A stretch of DNA of 64,000 nt from Trametopsis cervina (Eukaryota > Basidiomycota > Agaricomycetes > Polyporales > Irpicaceae), in the NCBI GenBank assembly GCA_022385755.1, contig MU278388.1, positions 62,001 through 126,000 of the forward strand, written 5' to 3'. The position numbers and the translations under genes are program-made. This document shows positions 22,542 through 34,236 of the stretch, piece after piece; the stretch's first letter is position 1, and each line of letters begins with the position of its first letter. A model generated the notes under the pieces. That model did not search any database, had not been told where the DNA came from, and was given only the letters and a program-made list of their open reading frames with translations.

Positions 22542-23297
22542 ATGCATAGGCTGGGCGGTGTCGGCCTCGCCGCCTTCGAGCGACAACAACAATCCCAACG
22601 CTCCTTCGCCGAGCTCTCGCACGCGATCTCACAAGGCCAAGTCCAACACCTACACGCCCAGCTCGCCCAATTCCGCGCCGCGCTCGTGCACTTTGCATCG
22701 ACGCACCGCGAGTCGATTAGGAAGGACCCTGCGTTCCGACTCGCGTTCCAGCGGATGTGCAGCACGATCGGCGTCGACCCGCTCGCGGGCCCGCGCAAGG
22801 GCGGGTGGTGGGCGGAGGTGCTCAACCTCGGCGACTGGCAGTACGAGCTCGGCGTGCAAATCGTCGATGTGTGCGTGAGCACGCGCGAGCGTAATGGAGG
22901 GCTCATTGAGCTTGGGGAGCTCGTGCGCCTTGTCAGCAAGCTGCGCGGCGTCGATGAGGGCGCGGTCACGGAGGAAGACGTCGTGAGGAGCATTCGGACG
23001 CTGAGGCCACTTGGCGCGGGCTACGAGGTGCTCGACGTTGGTGGCGGGAAGAAGATGGTACGGAGCGTCGTGAAAGAGCTCGATGCGGACCAAGCAGTCG
23101 TGCTGGCCGTCGCGCAAGAGGAGGGCGGGCGGGTGTCGGAGGGCTTGTTGGTCGCGCGGAAGGGATGGGCACCGGATAGGGCGAAGGCGGCGTTGGAGAA
23201 TATGCTGCTGCGCGACGGCCTTTGCTGGATAGACGAACAGGACGAGGTCAACGGGGTTGCGTATTGGGTTCCGTCTGCGATGCACTGGGACGAATAG
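22542..23297 (+). CDS. SNF8: ESCRT-II subunit SNF8/Vps22
   Basis: Intronless 251-aa protein. SNF8/Vps22 is the core subunit of ESCRT-II, which sorts ubiquitinated membrane proteins into multivesicular bodies. Recognisable from the start MHRLGGVGLAAFERQQQSQR and HAISQGQVQHLHAQLAQFR, then DPAFRLAFQRMCSTIGVDPL. The winged-helix region follows, with WAEVLNLGDWQYELGVQIVD, and a C-terminal LLRDGLCWIDEQ segment. The length equals that of other eukaryotic SNF8 proteins. The absence of introns is unusual beside its multi-exon neighbours. It shares a short divergent promoter with the CCDC137-like gene. Confidence 0.95.
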   Translation: MHRLGGVGLAAFERQQQSQRSFAELSHAISQGQVQHLHAQLAQFRAALVHFASTHRESIRKDPAFRLAFQRMCSTIGVDPLAGPRKGGWWAEVLNLGDWQYELGVQIVDVCVSTRERNGGLIELGELVRLVSKLRGVDEGAVTEEDVVRSIRTLRPLGAGYEVLDVGGGKKMVRSVVKELDADQAVVLAVAQEEGGRVSEGLLVARKGWAPDRAKAALENMLLRDGLCWIDEQDEVNGVAYWVPSAMHWDE

Positions 23298-24491
23298 GTG
23301 GATGATCTCATCGTGCTCTGTCTGGTGAGCCTCCTCTGAATGCGATCGAAACTCTATACCCAAGTTCTGATGTTGAACGCTTCGCTTCGATAGCACGGCT
23401 CGTGGCCTATACCCTGCTGCGAGATAATAAAGCTCAGGCCTTCTCCGAGGATCTGTCTATTTGGGTAGCGGTGTCCATCATCCACCTGAACGCCCTTCTC
23501 GGCGACACGCTCGTGTGCCGTTTAGCGATTGGAGCTTTAAACGGATCCTACACCAATACCCTCGGCTACAGACACTCCTCTGGGTCAACACGCCGGCAAT
23601 ATCTCGTTCTCCTACCCCCATTATCCTTTCTCAATCCGCGGCTCCCCACAGGTCCTCCTCCCACGCTCCAACGGTCTCTCGCCGCGCGGGGGACCTCACC
23701 CTGTCGCACACATGTCGTCCACGATGTAGCTCATCTCTGCCATCTCCTTCCAGAGACGATTACTGGCAACCCCTCTGCAAAATGAAAGACGGCCGCGGTC
23801 TGGACACACCATCGCCGGCTAGATAATTCTGCGAACGGACTACGCTTGACGACCTGAGATTGTCAGTTGATCAAGGGCGGTGTGGTGGTGACTCGTGCGT
23901 GGTTCTCGAATCAGACTTGTGAGTTGTATGAAAACCTCATGTTGGGCTTTATGTCATCGGCAGATATCGTATGATACGTTCGAATTCGACGGTGGAAACC
24001 CCGTAAACCCTGATCCCTGCGATCGTGCGTACAGGTGATTACTGCGCATGATACTGTTGCTAGGAGTTTGCTGTGCAGTAGGAGTAGAAGATTATATTCG
24101 TATATTCGTACTTTCGTAGCTGACAAGGTGGGAGGGACCGATAAGCGCTGTACACTACAAGACAAATCGCAGGCTCTAAAGATGTCAAAATGCTACACGT
24201 CGTATTTTCATCACAAAACTTTGATATTGGAAAACCCAATTTGCTAGACAAGATGAGTCGAGGACCGGAGAGATGGAGATGAAGATGAAGATGGAGGTAA
24301 GAAAAAAGATACAAGCTGTTATGATCAATGTCCGCTGCCCCAAGGAGAATGAAACACAACACGTCGCGGCAAGCTTGAGAGCAAAAACAACCCACGCTCC
24401 TGATGCAGCATCAGCAAGACACACAGCGGACGTTAACGTCCCCTGCGCTCCCACGTAGTTTCGCCGCGCGAGCACGTCAACGTTACGTATG
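23298..24491. other. Intergenic, 1.2 kb, no gene seen
   Basis: Lies between SNF8 (+) and an MTEY-family gene (-), both ending here. Open frames such as 23402-23785 lack recognisable content. A purine-rich GAGATGAAGATG tract lies near 24270. Confidence 0.5.
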
Positions 24492-26041
24492 CTATTGTTG
24501 GAGGTGCGCCCCTCCCAACGTGTGCCGTCGCTGAAGTCTGCGCGTCGACGACTGCGATCTTGACGAGCCCCTCGAGTCTACCGAGCCCGCAAAGCGCGGA
24601 ATGCTGAAAATCTTCTGGAAGATGTTGCGCGGGTGGTGGACCGAGTTCGGCGAGGGGTTCGACGACGCCTTTGTCGAAGTCGTTGCCGTGTGAAGCGACG
24701 GAGCGCCAGGCTGCTGCAACCGAAAGCAGGTGAGCGACATGGGGACATCGGACTGCTCAGGTGACTCGGGCTACTTACGATAATCTGGACCTTTTGGCCC
24801 GGTGTGGGCAGGACGTAGTACGTACTGCCCGAAGTTCTACTCCCGGCGTCACTTAGAGGCGGGGTCTCGGAGGGCGAGCGGTCGATGGGGATGCGACCCC
24901 TGGGTCTGCCTCGACTGCTCCCAGTTGTCCCGCTGCGCTCCCGGTTGTGCCGTGCCCCGTGACCGTGACCTCTTGCGTTGTCAGATCCGCTGGAGTCTTC
25001 TTCAATGAGCACGCCGCGCTGCGCATTGCGAGGAAGCGTATTGAAATACGGGTTGTTGTGGCTCTCAGGAAGAGGGTCTGAATGACTATACGTGATTCCA
25101 GGCGCCGGGCCACGGGACTGTGATTGGGAGCGGTGAGTGCGTGAGGGGGGAGAATAGACGATCTGGGGAGGTGCGTAACGAGTGTTGGGGTTTCGGGAGG
25201 ACGGTGCGTAGATTATTTGAGGTGGTGAGTATGTATACGGAAGAGCGGTCCCTGGACGAGAAGTATGTGGTTGGTGCCGGGCATTGCCGTGTGGCCCGGC
25301 TGGGGGGTGAGAATGCGAATACGTTACGGGCGGGGAATGGGTATCGTTGCGGGATGCGTGAGACGCATTGTAACCGCGATGGGGAGTGGGGGCATGAATC
25401 GTGTGTTGCGAGGGTTGGTGGGAGGGAGCTACGCCGGTGGGTATGATGTTTTCGGGGCGTGCGGAGTGGACCGTGGCAGAGCGCGGAACAGGGTGATTAG
25501 GACCCATATTTGGCGGCTCCTCTCCTTGTGGCGAAGGTAGAATCAGGATATGTTCTGGTGAAGGGGGTGCAGGCACTCCAGCTTGAGCATCGGGTCCCAG
25601 TATAGGCCCCGACGCGTAAGAAAGAGTTTGGGCATAGCGTGGATGCTGCGACGGGTTTTGAGCGACAGGTTGTCTCAATAACCCGTCTCCACCTGGCCCG
25701 TGGTGGTGGACCGTAGAGGGAGCTCTCGAACCTTGTCGGATGGGGTTCGAGTACGACCTCGCACGGGGAGGATGGTATTCGGTGGAGATGGTGATGTCTG
25801 GCCTACCGTCGCCGTACCGCAGCACCATACGCGGCGGTAGAGAGCGGTCGCTCTCGTCGTCCGAGTCAGTTGGGCCATAACTCGGCGCGTCAGAGTCGCT
25901 GATGATTGAGGGAGGTACAGACGGCGACAACAGGTTAACGTCGTCATCAGGCCTGGTGTGCCTTTGTACCCACATAGCGGTCCTCTCACGCGAAGAGAGG
26001 TACTCGCGAATGGCTTCAGAGGATGTGGTGTACTCCGTCAT
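24492..26041 (-). CDS. MTEY-family disordered protein, paralog 1
   Basis: Starts at the ATG at 26041 (MTEYTTSSEAIREYLSSRER), not further upstream, because the paralog at 52675 starts with the same MTEY block. A long low-complexity Pro/Ser/His/Arg-rich middle follows (about 400 residues). Then come a conserved strand-like motif (STYYVLPTPGQKVQII), an intron after QII with its acceptor near 24720, and a short basic C-terminal exon (NIFQKIFSIPRF, SRSQSSTRRLQRRH) ending at 24492. The paralog has the same architecture and the same intron position. Function unknown; the family appears to be typical of agaricomycetes. Mostly disordered, possibly a scaffold or nuclear protein (speculative). Confidence 0.72.
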
Positions 26042-27920
26042 GGCGTCGACGAGGATGTTGGAGTCGAGGGTGGACTGGCGGGAAGGGTCCGTACAGCGGC
26101 TGCAGAGAAGACCAAGCAGAAGAGCTCCAAGACAGGACAACCGGAAATCTTTATAGGACCAGTTCGAGTCCACCTGAATAAGGACGGAGACAGCGGAGGA
26201 AAGTTATAACCTATGCAGTTGCTGAGGTCATCACAATCAAGGCAACGTAGACGACGAAAAAACACATCACAGGCGATAGAGCTGACCTGGGTCCGCGACG
26301 GACCACTGTCTGTGGTCCAGTCACAGATAGCTGGGTTCTGTCCTGCAACGTGTTGAAGGTGAGGCAGGACTCACAGGGGACCTGTAAGACGTGATCTGGG
26401 TACCTTCCGATTTCCCACTGCATAATGAAACCGGCCGCCTACTGCGCTCCGTTGATTGGCGGGACAGCGCCGCAGTGAGATAACTCGCTGACAACGCTGG
26501 GTCTGCGATGAACTCTGAGCTTACATTCGAGGGCTCGTTGTGTACGCTCTGCATGCCGCTGGATGGCGGCTGCGAACCACTCAGCAGACCATCAGGAGAG
26601 ACGCCACAAGCAGATTCGGAAGTCGCCGTGCCAAAGCAGCCCCTTGATTGCGAACCATCACCATCGTCCGCGTCCTGCCATATTCTCAGTATATATCAGC
26701 ATCCAGATACCTCTCCCGAAACCAGTTCTTCGCCACCAGCGAGCGCCGTTGTCCTAGCCAACGTTAGCTCCCTCGTGAGCTAGCGCGGCGAAACTTACAT
26801 TGTCACCTGCTCGCGCTTTACCTCACAATGTACTGGTGCCGAATGCCATCCCAGCGACATGCTGCAGCAACCCAGAGATGAAGATAGCGGCTATGGATGC
26901 TCATAAGCTGCCTGCGCATGTCGTTGTCGACCCGGAGATGGATTACATGCGCTGCATTTCGTCTTCGCGACGGCTGCAAGGAGGTATATGACATCCATCC
27001 ATACCTTCATTTACCTTTCTGCACTGTTCTCGGCTAGCAACCCATGACCCTAGTCCTCTCATTGGCCAGCATCCGCAGACATGCCACAAGAGCCTGCTCG
27101 CTCCTAAGACGATGGTGAGCTTCCCACATCGCTCTATCCGACTCTCATGCAATCTAATCCAGTCGACCGATGATCCCTTTAGGCATAAGCCGGTAAAGCC
27201 CTGTCAGGACGTGTGCCGGCGAAGAACACTGCAGAAGCTGGGGCTCAAGTCGCGGCTTCTATCGGTCCCTATCTTAACTCTTAACTCTAACGCTTTTGTA
27301 CCTACCAAGACATCGATATAGACACCGCCTTGATGCGTTGGGGTGCGACCCACATCCACTCACTCTACCACGCCTGATGTCCGTGGGCGGTGTGTTCATG
27401 CACCGCTAGCCATTTTGCCGATGTACCCATCCAGTTGACCAAATACCGCTTTTCGATGTATGAACGTCAAAAGGATGATATTCGGGCAGCGCGCCGTATC
27501 CAATTACCATCTTCAAGTATAAGGCATACAACCATACTACACAGCATCTCGGTCGAATCCACATAACGCTACGATGGTCGTGCTTCTCGTCCATTCAAGG
27601 GTACTGAGACGAGCTCCAATGTACGAGAGACCAGTGCAGTTCGCGTTCTGCCGGTTCCTCGAGGCTTGTATATGGTCCGCTCTTGATAAACATCTCTACT
27701 TGAGCATCATAATAATCCTATCAAGCACTGTCTCCCCCGGATCACACATCGTCGAGAGGACACTGCGTGTGGCGAAATGTACGTCCTATATTGTTACTAT
27801 TGATTGTTACACTGAATGGCTTCCTTAGATTGAACGCGATCACTGGTTAAAGATTAGCAGATGTTCGTCTAGGCGGCTGATAATGACTCACCAAGTATCC
27901 TCGTAACATCCCTGGAACTG
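26042..27920. other. Intergenic, 1.9 kb
   Basis: Upstream region of the MTEY gene, then 3' flank of the carboxylesterase. It holds a 91-codon ATG-started frame at 26508-26783 (MNSELTFEGSLC, Ser/Pro-rich, cysteine-containing). I cannot assign this or support it as a gene. Confidence 0.4.
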
Positions 27921-29932
27921 TTACTCTCCGGGCAAAGCGTGACGTAACTTCATATACGTCTCCCACCTTGCATCCTCCTGCCAACCTATCGACTTATCCT
28001 CCCTGAGAGCCAACACCTCTTTCACGTCTCTTTGCGGCTTCCCTGCGCTCTCGAGTGCTTCCACTTCACTCGATATGGTGTCCAGCCATGAACGAGCAAC
28101 TTCGACTTGCTCGGGATGAAGGCTTGGTAGCCGGAATGCCCAGATAGCCCGATCTGTCGCGTGGGTGACATACCCTACCGAAGCGGTGAGCTCCAGACCA
28201 CCAATAATAAGCGTAGAGGATGTCGCCTACCAAACGGTCGTAACTGTTCTGGCGTCCAGCGGATCTCGTACCGCAGGACAGGAAAGTCAGCGTTAACAAG
28301 GTCCCTCGCCAAGAGCCTAACAGGTAGATGGACTTGTCCCTCGCTCAAAATCTGTCCAAACAACTTTCGGAACGCCTCCTCGTCCGACCCATCAGGCACG
28401 CGCGGATACATCGCCAGCGTCTTCTCGATAAACTCGTCCTGGTAATACCGCTTCAGGTTCAACTCGATGTCTTTCATGCTCTTCACGGGATGCGCGATCG
28501 AGTAGAGGTACCACTCCTCGGCGAGGTCCCCGACGACGATACTACGTACGCCTTTCTCGCGGAGCGCACGCGCGAAGCCGCCGTTGCGCTGCCACTCCAT
28601 GACATCCGTCACGCCAGGGAGCCACGATGGCTCGACGCACCCGCGGAACGTACCGTTCTGGGGGCCGGGCTTGTCTGCCGTGATGGCGTCCGCGATGGAT
28701 TCGGCGGAGAGGATCCTTGGATCGCGCAGTTTCGTGAGTGCTTCCGGGCTGCTGGGGTCTATGTTCAATGACCGACAGAGCGCTTCGAATTGCGGACGAA
28801 GGTCTGATGGTGACTTGGGTGAGATCCTGGGAATGATCAGTACTTCGGATGAGGGCGGGAAGAGTCAACGTATGCTCACATGATGGCGTTCGACTGAAGG
28901 ACGGCGGAGTGAAAAGGTGAGTGTTGGCCAGGAGGGAGGAGAGATACATGATGCAATATCTGGTGCACGGAATGTGCGCCTGCGGAGAGACCCAGCAGCT
29001 GTATGTTTTCCGGATCACCTGAACCGAAGACACATCGGAATGAAATCATAGTCGATTTAATATCCTGCTAACATACCTCCGAAAGCAGCGATGTTCTCCT
29101 TCACCCACAGCAGTCCGATCCATTGATCCTTAAATCCGTAGTTTCCCGCTACCTTCGGCTCGTCGCTTGCTAGAAATCCGAAGGCTGAGAGCCTGTAGCC
29201 GATGTTCACCCATACCTCAGACCTCTCAGCTGAGATGTATTGAGCTTGGGAGCTCAGCCCGTGAGGAGAGCCGTATTGCAGGAATCTATCCGTATTTGAG
29301 ATGATGATCGTTCAAACGAGGGAGGATAGAACTTACCCGCCGTGGATGTAAACCTTCACAGGAAACTTGTTTGTGTTAGGGAATGCTGGCGGGGACACGA
29401 TGTTCACAAATAGTCTGCGGAGGACACGTTCATATTGGTGAATGGCGGCTGGAAGCTGAGCTCACGGGTTCTCCGTGGGGTTTCCAAAGCCAACTTTATC
29501 TTCGAACGGGACTCCTGAGGTAGAGGCTGTAGGATGATACTATACATTGATTGACTACGTGAACGGACCTGCAGCTTGACCATCGTTAGTTGGTTGTATC
29601 GCATCTGTGACAAAGTTTATCTTGAGCACAATTGACGAGCTCAGAGTTGTAGAGTGGTGCTCACACGCGCTTTCAAGGATATAATGCCTATCCTCGTACC
29701 GATATCCCGCAGGTAAAGGCTTCGGGTCTTCGAACCTCGCTGGCGGTAACGCGAACGGTACCTCTGCGTATATTGATCAGATCCAATACGGCAGACTATG
29801 ATAGAACCACGTACCGAGGAAGACTGCTGCACCGTTGTTCGCACGACCACCTTTGATGGGTCCGTGCTGCGTCTCGACGACTACGCGTGATTCAGTCTTA
29901 AGCAACTCGTCCTGTACATGTCGGTTGGCCAT
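27921..29932 (-). CDS. Type-B carboxylesterase/lipase (alpha/beta hydrolase)
   Basis: Hydrolyses carboxylic esters; family of fungal type-B carboxylesterases and lipases. Multi-exon, read from 29932 down to the TAA at 27921. Order of motifs: VVVETQHGPIKGGRANNGAA, VPFALPPARFEDPKPLP, QPTNDGQA, GVPFEDKVGFGNPTENP, LFVNIVSPPAFPNTNKFPVK, VYIHGG (oxyanion-hole region), SSQAQYISAERSEVWVNIGY, DPENIQLLGLSAGAH with the nucleophile Ser, then EIRWTPEQLRPFG and YVTHATDRAIWAFRLPSL. The joins I checked are phase-consistent and the frame is intact. The first in-frame ATG (29932) gives MANRHVQDELL with no signal peptide. An open stretch upstream without ATG suggests either a cytosolic enzyme or a lost or undetected first exon. 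Confidence 0.82.
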
Positions 29933-32612
29933 ACCCGGTGGATGACAGGCGATGGTGGTTGTTCGTGTTGTACTTAGACCAAGAGTTAGCAGCAGCGGGA
30001 GCCCATTGCGCAATGCTCTCTCTGCACGCGTGAAACTAGGACACTATCTGGGGTCCGGCACAATCCCGTTCACAGAGTCGGACCGAAGAAACAGACAGAT
30101 CTAATGAAAAGATAAGCTGCACTTTGAATCTCGGACCATTCATGCCAGGTCATCAGCACAGAAATCCGCGGTTGATCTCGTATGACGAAGTCTAACATTC
30201 ACGGTGGCACTCGCGCTGCGTTGGAACGTAGTAGTACTAAACGAGGAAGGACAAGATCGAGATCCGATGTTGCACCTACGGCACGTCCCGAAGCTCCGCT
30301 TGTATTTACGGTGCTGCGATTAATGCGACGATAGTTGGATACCGCTCAGCAAGGCTACGCAACGTTATCGGTACCGTCTTTCCGTCGTTATACGGTATTA
30401 GTGGTGAACGAAGTGCCATACAGTCAAGTTTCTTCTGCTCCTAATATCCAAAAGAATTCACTACTGGTTCTTCCTCATTGCCTGTGATTGAGGATCAACT
30501 CGGATGGTAAAGGAGGTAAGCTGCATATCCTTCTGCATTACAACGACTTACCTTTAACTGCTCTACAGGTGCGTGGTGCGCCGCAAGGGTCGACTTTTGA
30601 TGCGACAATATCGTCTCTGAAGACATCAAACGGTGCCGCAGCTCTATGAGAGCACCGTTGTCGGCTGTCGACTGAATGCTGGGATCGCCTGAATCCTTTG
30701 CTGAACCGCATTGAGCTTGCGACATCGTCCCTGCAACTTTGCGACTCGTTGATGAGTTGATCACTTCGCGATATGTCACGCTAGAGTGACCACAATCTAC
30801 TCTAACTGGGCGTGCACAGGACGTCAGCTGGCCATTGCGGGCAATACTGCGCAAGTCTTCTGTGCACGTGCCGGAGGAATGCATGCAACGTGAGTCGTGA
30901 CCCCCTTTATGTCTTGAACTCTGCGTGAGCTTCGTTCCTCTGCGCTCGATCTAGGAAAGATTAATTCCCTTAGCATCGTAGAATAGCATCGTGAACAGGT
31001 TGTGAACCTGCAATCGTTCATCGATATCAATGTGTGGCTGGGATTGCAGAGATCCTACACATGGGTGTTTTAATCTAATCTGACTCGTGGTGTTCTGCGA
31101 GGCTTCCGAGATCGAAACACGCTCCGCACCCGAGCGGATCCTACGTGGTCATCGAATACACAATCTTGCAGGGTATGTTGCATATCCAAATACTCTTACA
31201 CGTACAAGCTCACGTACTGTATACCCTCAAAAGAAGTTCCACTGCTACACCAAATTAAACCCAATACCGAACCGAATATCCGTAACGTCTTTGACTTTCC
31301 GAGGCCACTAACGTGGTGTAGCAATGCAACCTCCGAAACCCGACGAACATGTCTCCTCTTTGACGTTCACCATGGTGGGTCAAGATAAACGCTGAGACAT
31401 CTAGCGGTCCCGTAGCACACAACCGAGTGGATACCCACCTCTCCCGCTGAACCGGATTGTTTCAAAGCAGTCTCGGACTGAACTTAATGAAGCAAGAAGT
31501 ACGCTTTATCGAACCGCCTGATAGGCTATATTCTCATCATGCAGCGGCTGCCGGTCTACCACTGTGCGTCAAGCATACTCCGCCGTTTAACGTTATCCTC
31601 TCCCGCAACAAGCGACCGCTGATCGTTGATCCTAGTGTTTATTGCACACAGCCCTCGATTGAAAACGGCCGTTCTGGACCCTTACTCCGTCGTCGCACCT
31701 CCTTATATGTCGGCCTACAACGTAGATCTGCCACGACAACTCTGCATGCGGTCTAATGACAGCTGTCAGTTGTTCGGCGTCGTGCAACAATAACGCGTTG
31801 TGGGAGCCTTGCGTCACGTATATGGCAACATTAGCCAGGAGGACTGGCACATCTGTTGAAGAGTCTCCAGCCGTCGGATACGTATGTGGATCTGGTAGAT
31901 GGCCATCGCAGGGGATCTCTTTTACATGGTAAGTGTTAGTGTTACCTTGTCACATAAAGCTGGCTCGTGTGTTTACGGGTGGACGCTCATCATGGAGGGT
32001 ATAACAGACTGGCTGTACTCTCGAGAACAACAAAGGGAGCGTATAGTTGCCGTTACCCACTGTGGTTTCACGTTCAAGATGCCATGAGCGCCAGTCCGCT
32101 GAACACAGGGTCTGTCGGAAGATACTATTCGCGCTCGCCCTCCGTCATTAATCCTGCGGCGCATTGTTTGACACCCACTCGCATGCTACGAGGCATTGGT
32201 CTACCTTAAGGTAATCTGCGGCATTTGACGATGTGTCCTGTGAAATCGGTATCCTGAGTCAATTCCGCATTTCTATGTCCAAATAGGACGAACATAGGGG
32301 ACCATCATGAGCGAACACATCGTTCTCGGGATCACACACGCGCGTTGGTTTAACGGGTGCGCACACGCTCTTGTCGTATCGTCAAGTTATGTGCTGAAAT
32401 TGACGTGGTTTCAAGATTTGCCACAGCCGTTGCTGTCGGTGCACCACTCGAAATGGCTTAATTCCTGGTGATATGACATAGGCTTGGCTTTGTTTTACTA
32501 CGTATAAAGGTGCGACGTTTTGTCTCGAGAAAACTATCTCCCCCCATCGTACAATCCCGACTACGCATCGTGTGGCTCCCACCCCAATCTCCGTCGTAGA
32601 TTTCATCTCGTC
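29933..32612. other. Intergenic, 2.7 kb, no gene supported
   Basis: Divergent region between the carboxylesterase (-) and prenyltransferase (+) genes. It includes a 129-codon ATG-started minus frame at 30884-30495 (Ser/Thr/Gln-rich, possible short coiled coil LIELRHRLMSSETILSHQK) that I cannot assign. Base composition is more AT-rich than the flanking genes. Confidence 0.45.
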
Positions 32613-33932
32613 ATGCACAAGTCCTCTGAATATCAAGCTCTGCTCGGTGGCAGCTTCCCTCTGAAGTCTCGATGGCGCGGATACTACGAACTCACACGGC
32701 TTCACAAACCCATTATGGGCAACACACTCATGTTCTGGCCCTGCGGTAAGTGCCTATGTCTCCTTGTTTCGCGGCAGTCACTGAGGATCGACGTCTAGCC
32801 TGGGGTCTCACCATGGCGGGTTACGCGAATGGCACATCGCTGCCAATTCTGGTCTACCAGGTCTTACTCTTCGGTGTTGGAAGCACTCTGCTACACAGTG
32901 CCGCCTGTGTCCTTAACGATATATGTGACATAGATTTCGACAAACAAGTCGGTACGTGCGATTCGTGGGGCTTTCCTCTGAGACGAGGCTCACTAGTCAT
33001 TCGCAGAACGAACGAGAAGTCGGCCACTGCCGTCAGGGGTTGTGTCGGTGTATGAAGCCTGGGCACTGCTTATCTTGCTCTTGCTTCCGACGGTTGCGAC
33101 ATTGATTTTCACCAATCAGACAGCGTAAATGTCTCAATCATTCCATTTTCACGAACAAGGCTTCATCTCTTCCTGTTTTCAGAGCTATCCTTGGCGTCTT
33201 TGGTATTCTACCTCTTCACGCACTCTATCCGCTCATGAAACGATGGACGTACTGGCCTCAGGCATGGCTAGGTGGGGTCATTAATCGTCGAGCGCTATGC
33301 ATTTATGTCTAATAAGCATACACAACAGGCCTCGCTATGAACTGGGGCTACATCGTTGCTTGGTACGCCCTTACCGACAACGCCTCAGAAAAGGCGCACA
33401 CTATCTGCACCTTCTTCTTCGGCACAGTTTGGTATGTTCGTCATTATCGCTTCCCATTTGTGGCTGACCACCGGAACTTCCCATCACACCCACTGTAACG
33501 CCTATTACTAGCTGGACTATCGTATACGACACCATTTATGCATGCCAAGATCGCGAAGACGACGTCCTCGCAGGAATCAAATCTACCGCTGTGCTCTTCG
33601 GTGCATACGTGCGCCCGATCCTTATCGGCTTCGCCCTCGCCTTCATCTCGCTTCTCCTCTATGCCGGGATATCTAACGGTCAGGGTGCTGGCTATTTCGT
33701 TGTATCGTGTGGCGGTGCCACGGCCCACTTTGTTTGGCAGTTTTGGACGTGGAAGGTGGAGAGGCCCGAAGATGGAGGACACAAGTTCCAGGTAGGTTAT
33801 TGAAGAGGTGATGGCAATTTCGAACTCGACTGACGCTGTCATGCTCAACAGGCAAACGGTTGGACGGGGCTAGTCATCTGGGTAGGCATGCTGGTTGATT
33901 ATTGGGTTCGCATGAGTGGTACTATCGCATAA
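32613..33932 (+). CDS. UbiA-family aromatic prenyltransferase (4-hydroxybenzoate polyprenyltransferase-like)
   Basis: Integral membrane enzyme that attaches a polyprenyl chain to an aromatic acid. Exons include 32613-32745, 32799 onward, and further short exons to the TAA at 33930-33932; about 300 aa. Both UbiA aspartate motifs are present: [20 protein letters not shown] (NDxxDxxxD, substrate and Mg2+ binding) and [13 protein letters not shown] (second DxxxD). Hydrophobic helices surround them ([28 protein letters not shown]). The first in-frame ATG gives [13 protein letters not shown], with no clear mitochondrial targeting peptide, unlike a typical COQ2. The enzyme could serve ubiquinone or a meroterpenoid pathway; the sequence does not decide. 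It is about 2.7 kb from the divergent carboxylesterase. Confidence 0.85.
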
Positions 33933-34236
33933 TAGACTCTTGGATGGGAATACGGGTTACTAGAGGACGAACTAATTTAAATAATTCGTGATAATAAAGT
34001 AATCATATGCCCCAGGGCAATGCACCGTAACGTACTAGTGTGAAGTACACTTCCGATATCGGGTGGCCAGTGACAACGTACGCCGTGCAGAAAGGCTGCC
34101 GCGGTGACAGCCATGTCCATGTTCCGCGTGGTCGATATATGCTGTCAAATCAATCATAGCTGTTTCTAGTCGATACATTGTAGTAGTATACAGACGTTAT
34201 GCACCCTTCATATAATGAAACTTCAACGGATCTATC
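33933..34236. other. Convergent intergenic region, 304 bp
   Basis: 3' flanks of the prenyltransferase (+) and HIT zinc-finger (-) genes; AT-rich, no gene. Confidence 0.5.

Noticed and set aside
22650..23396. 248-codon minus-strand open frame
   Set aside because: Antisense shadow of the intronless SNF8 gene, whose protein is unmistakable.
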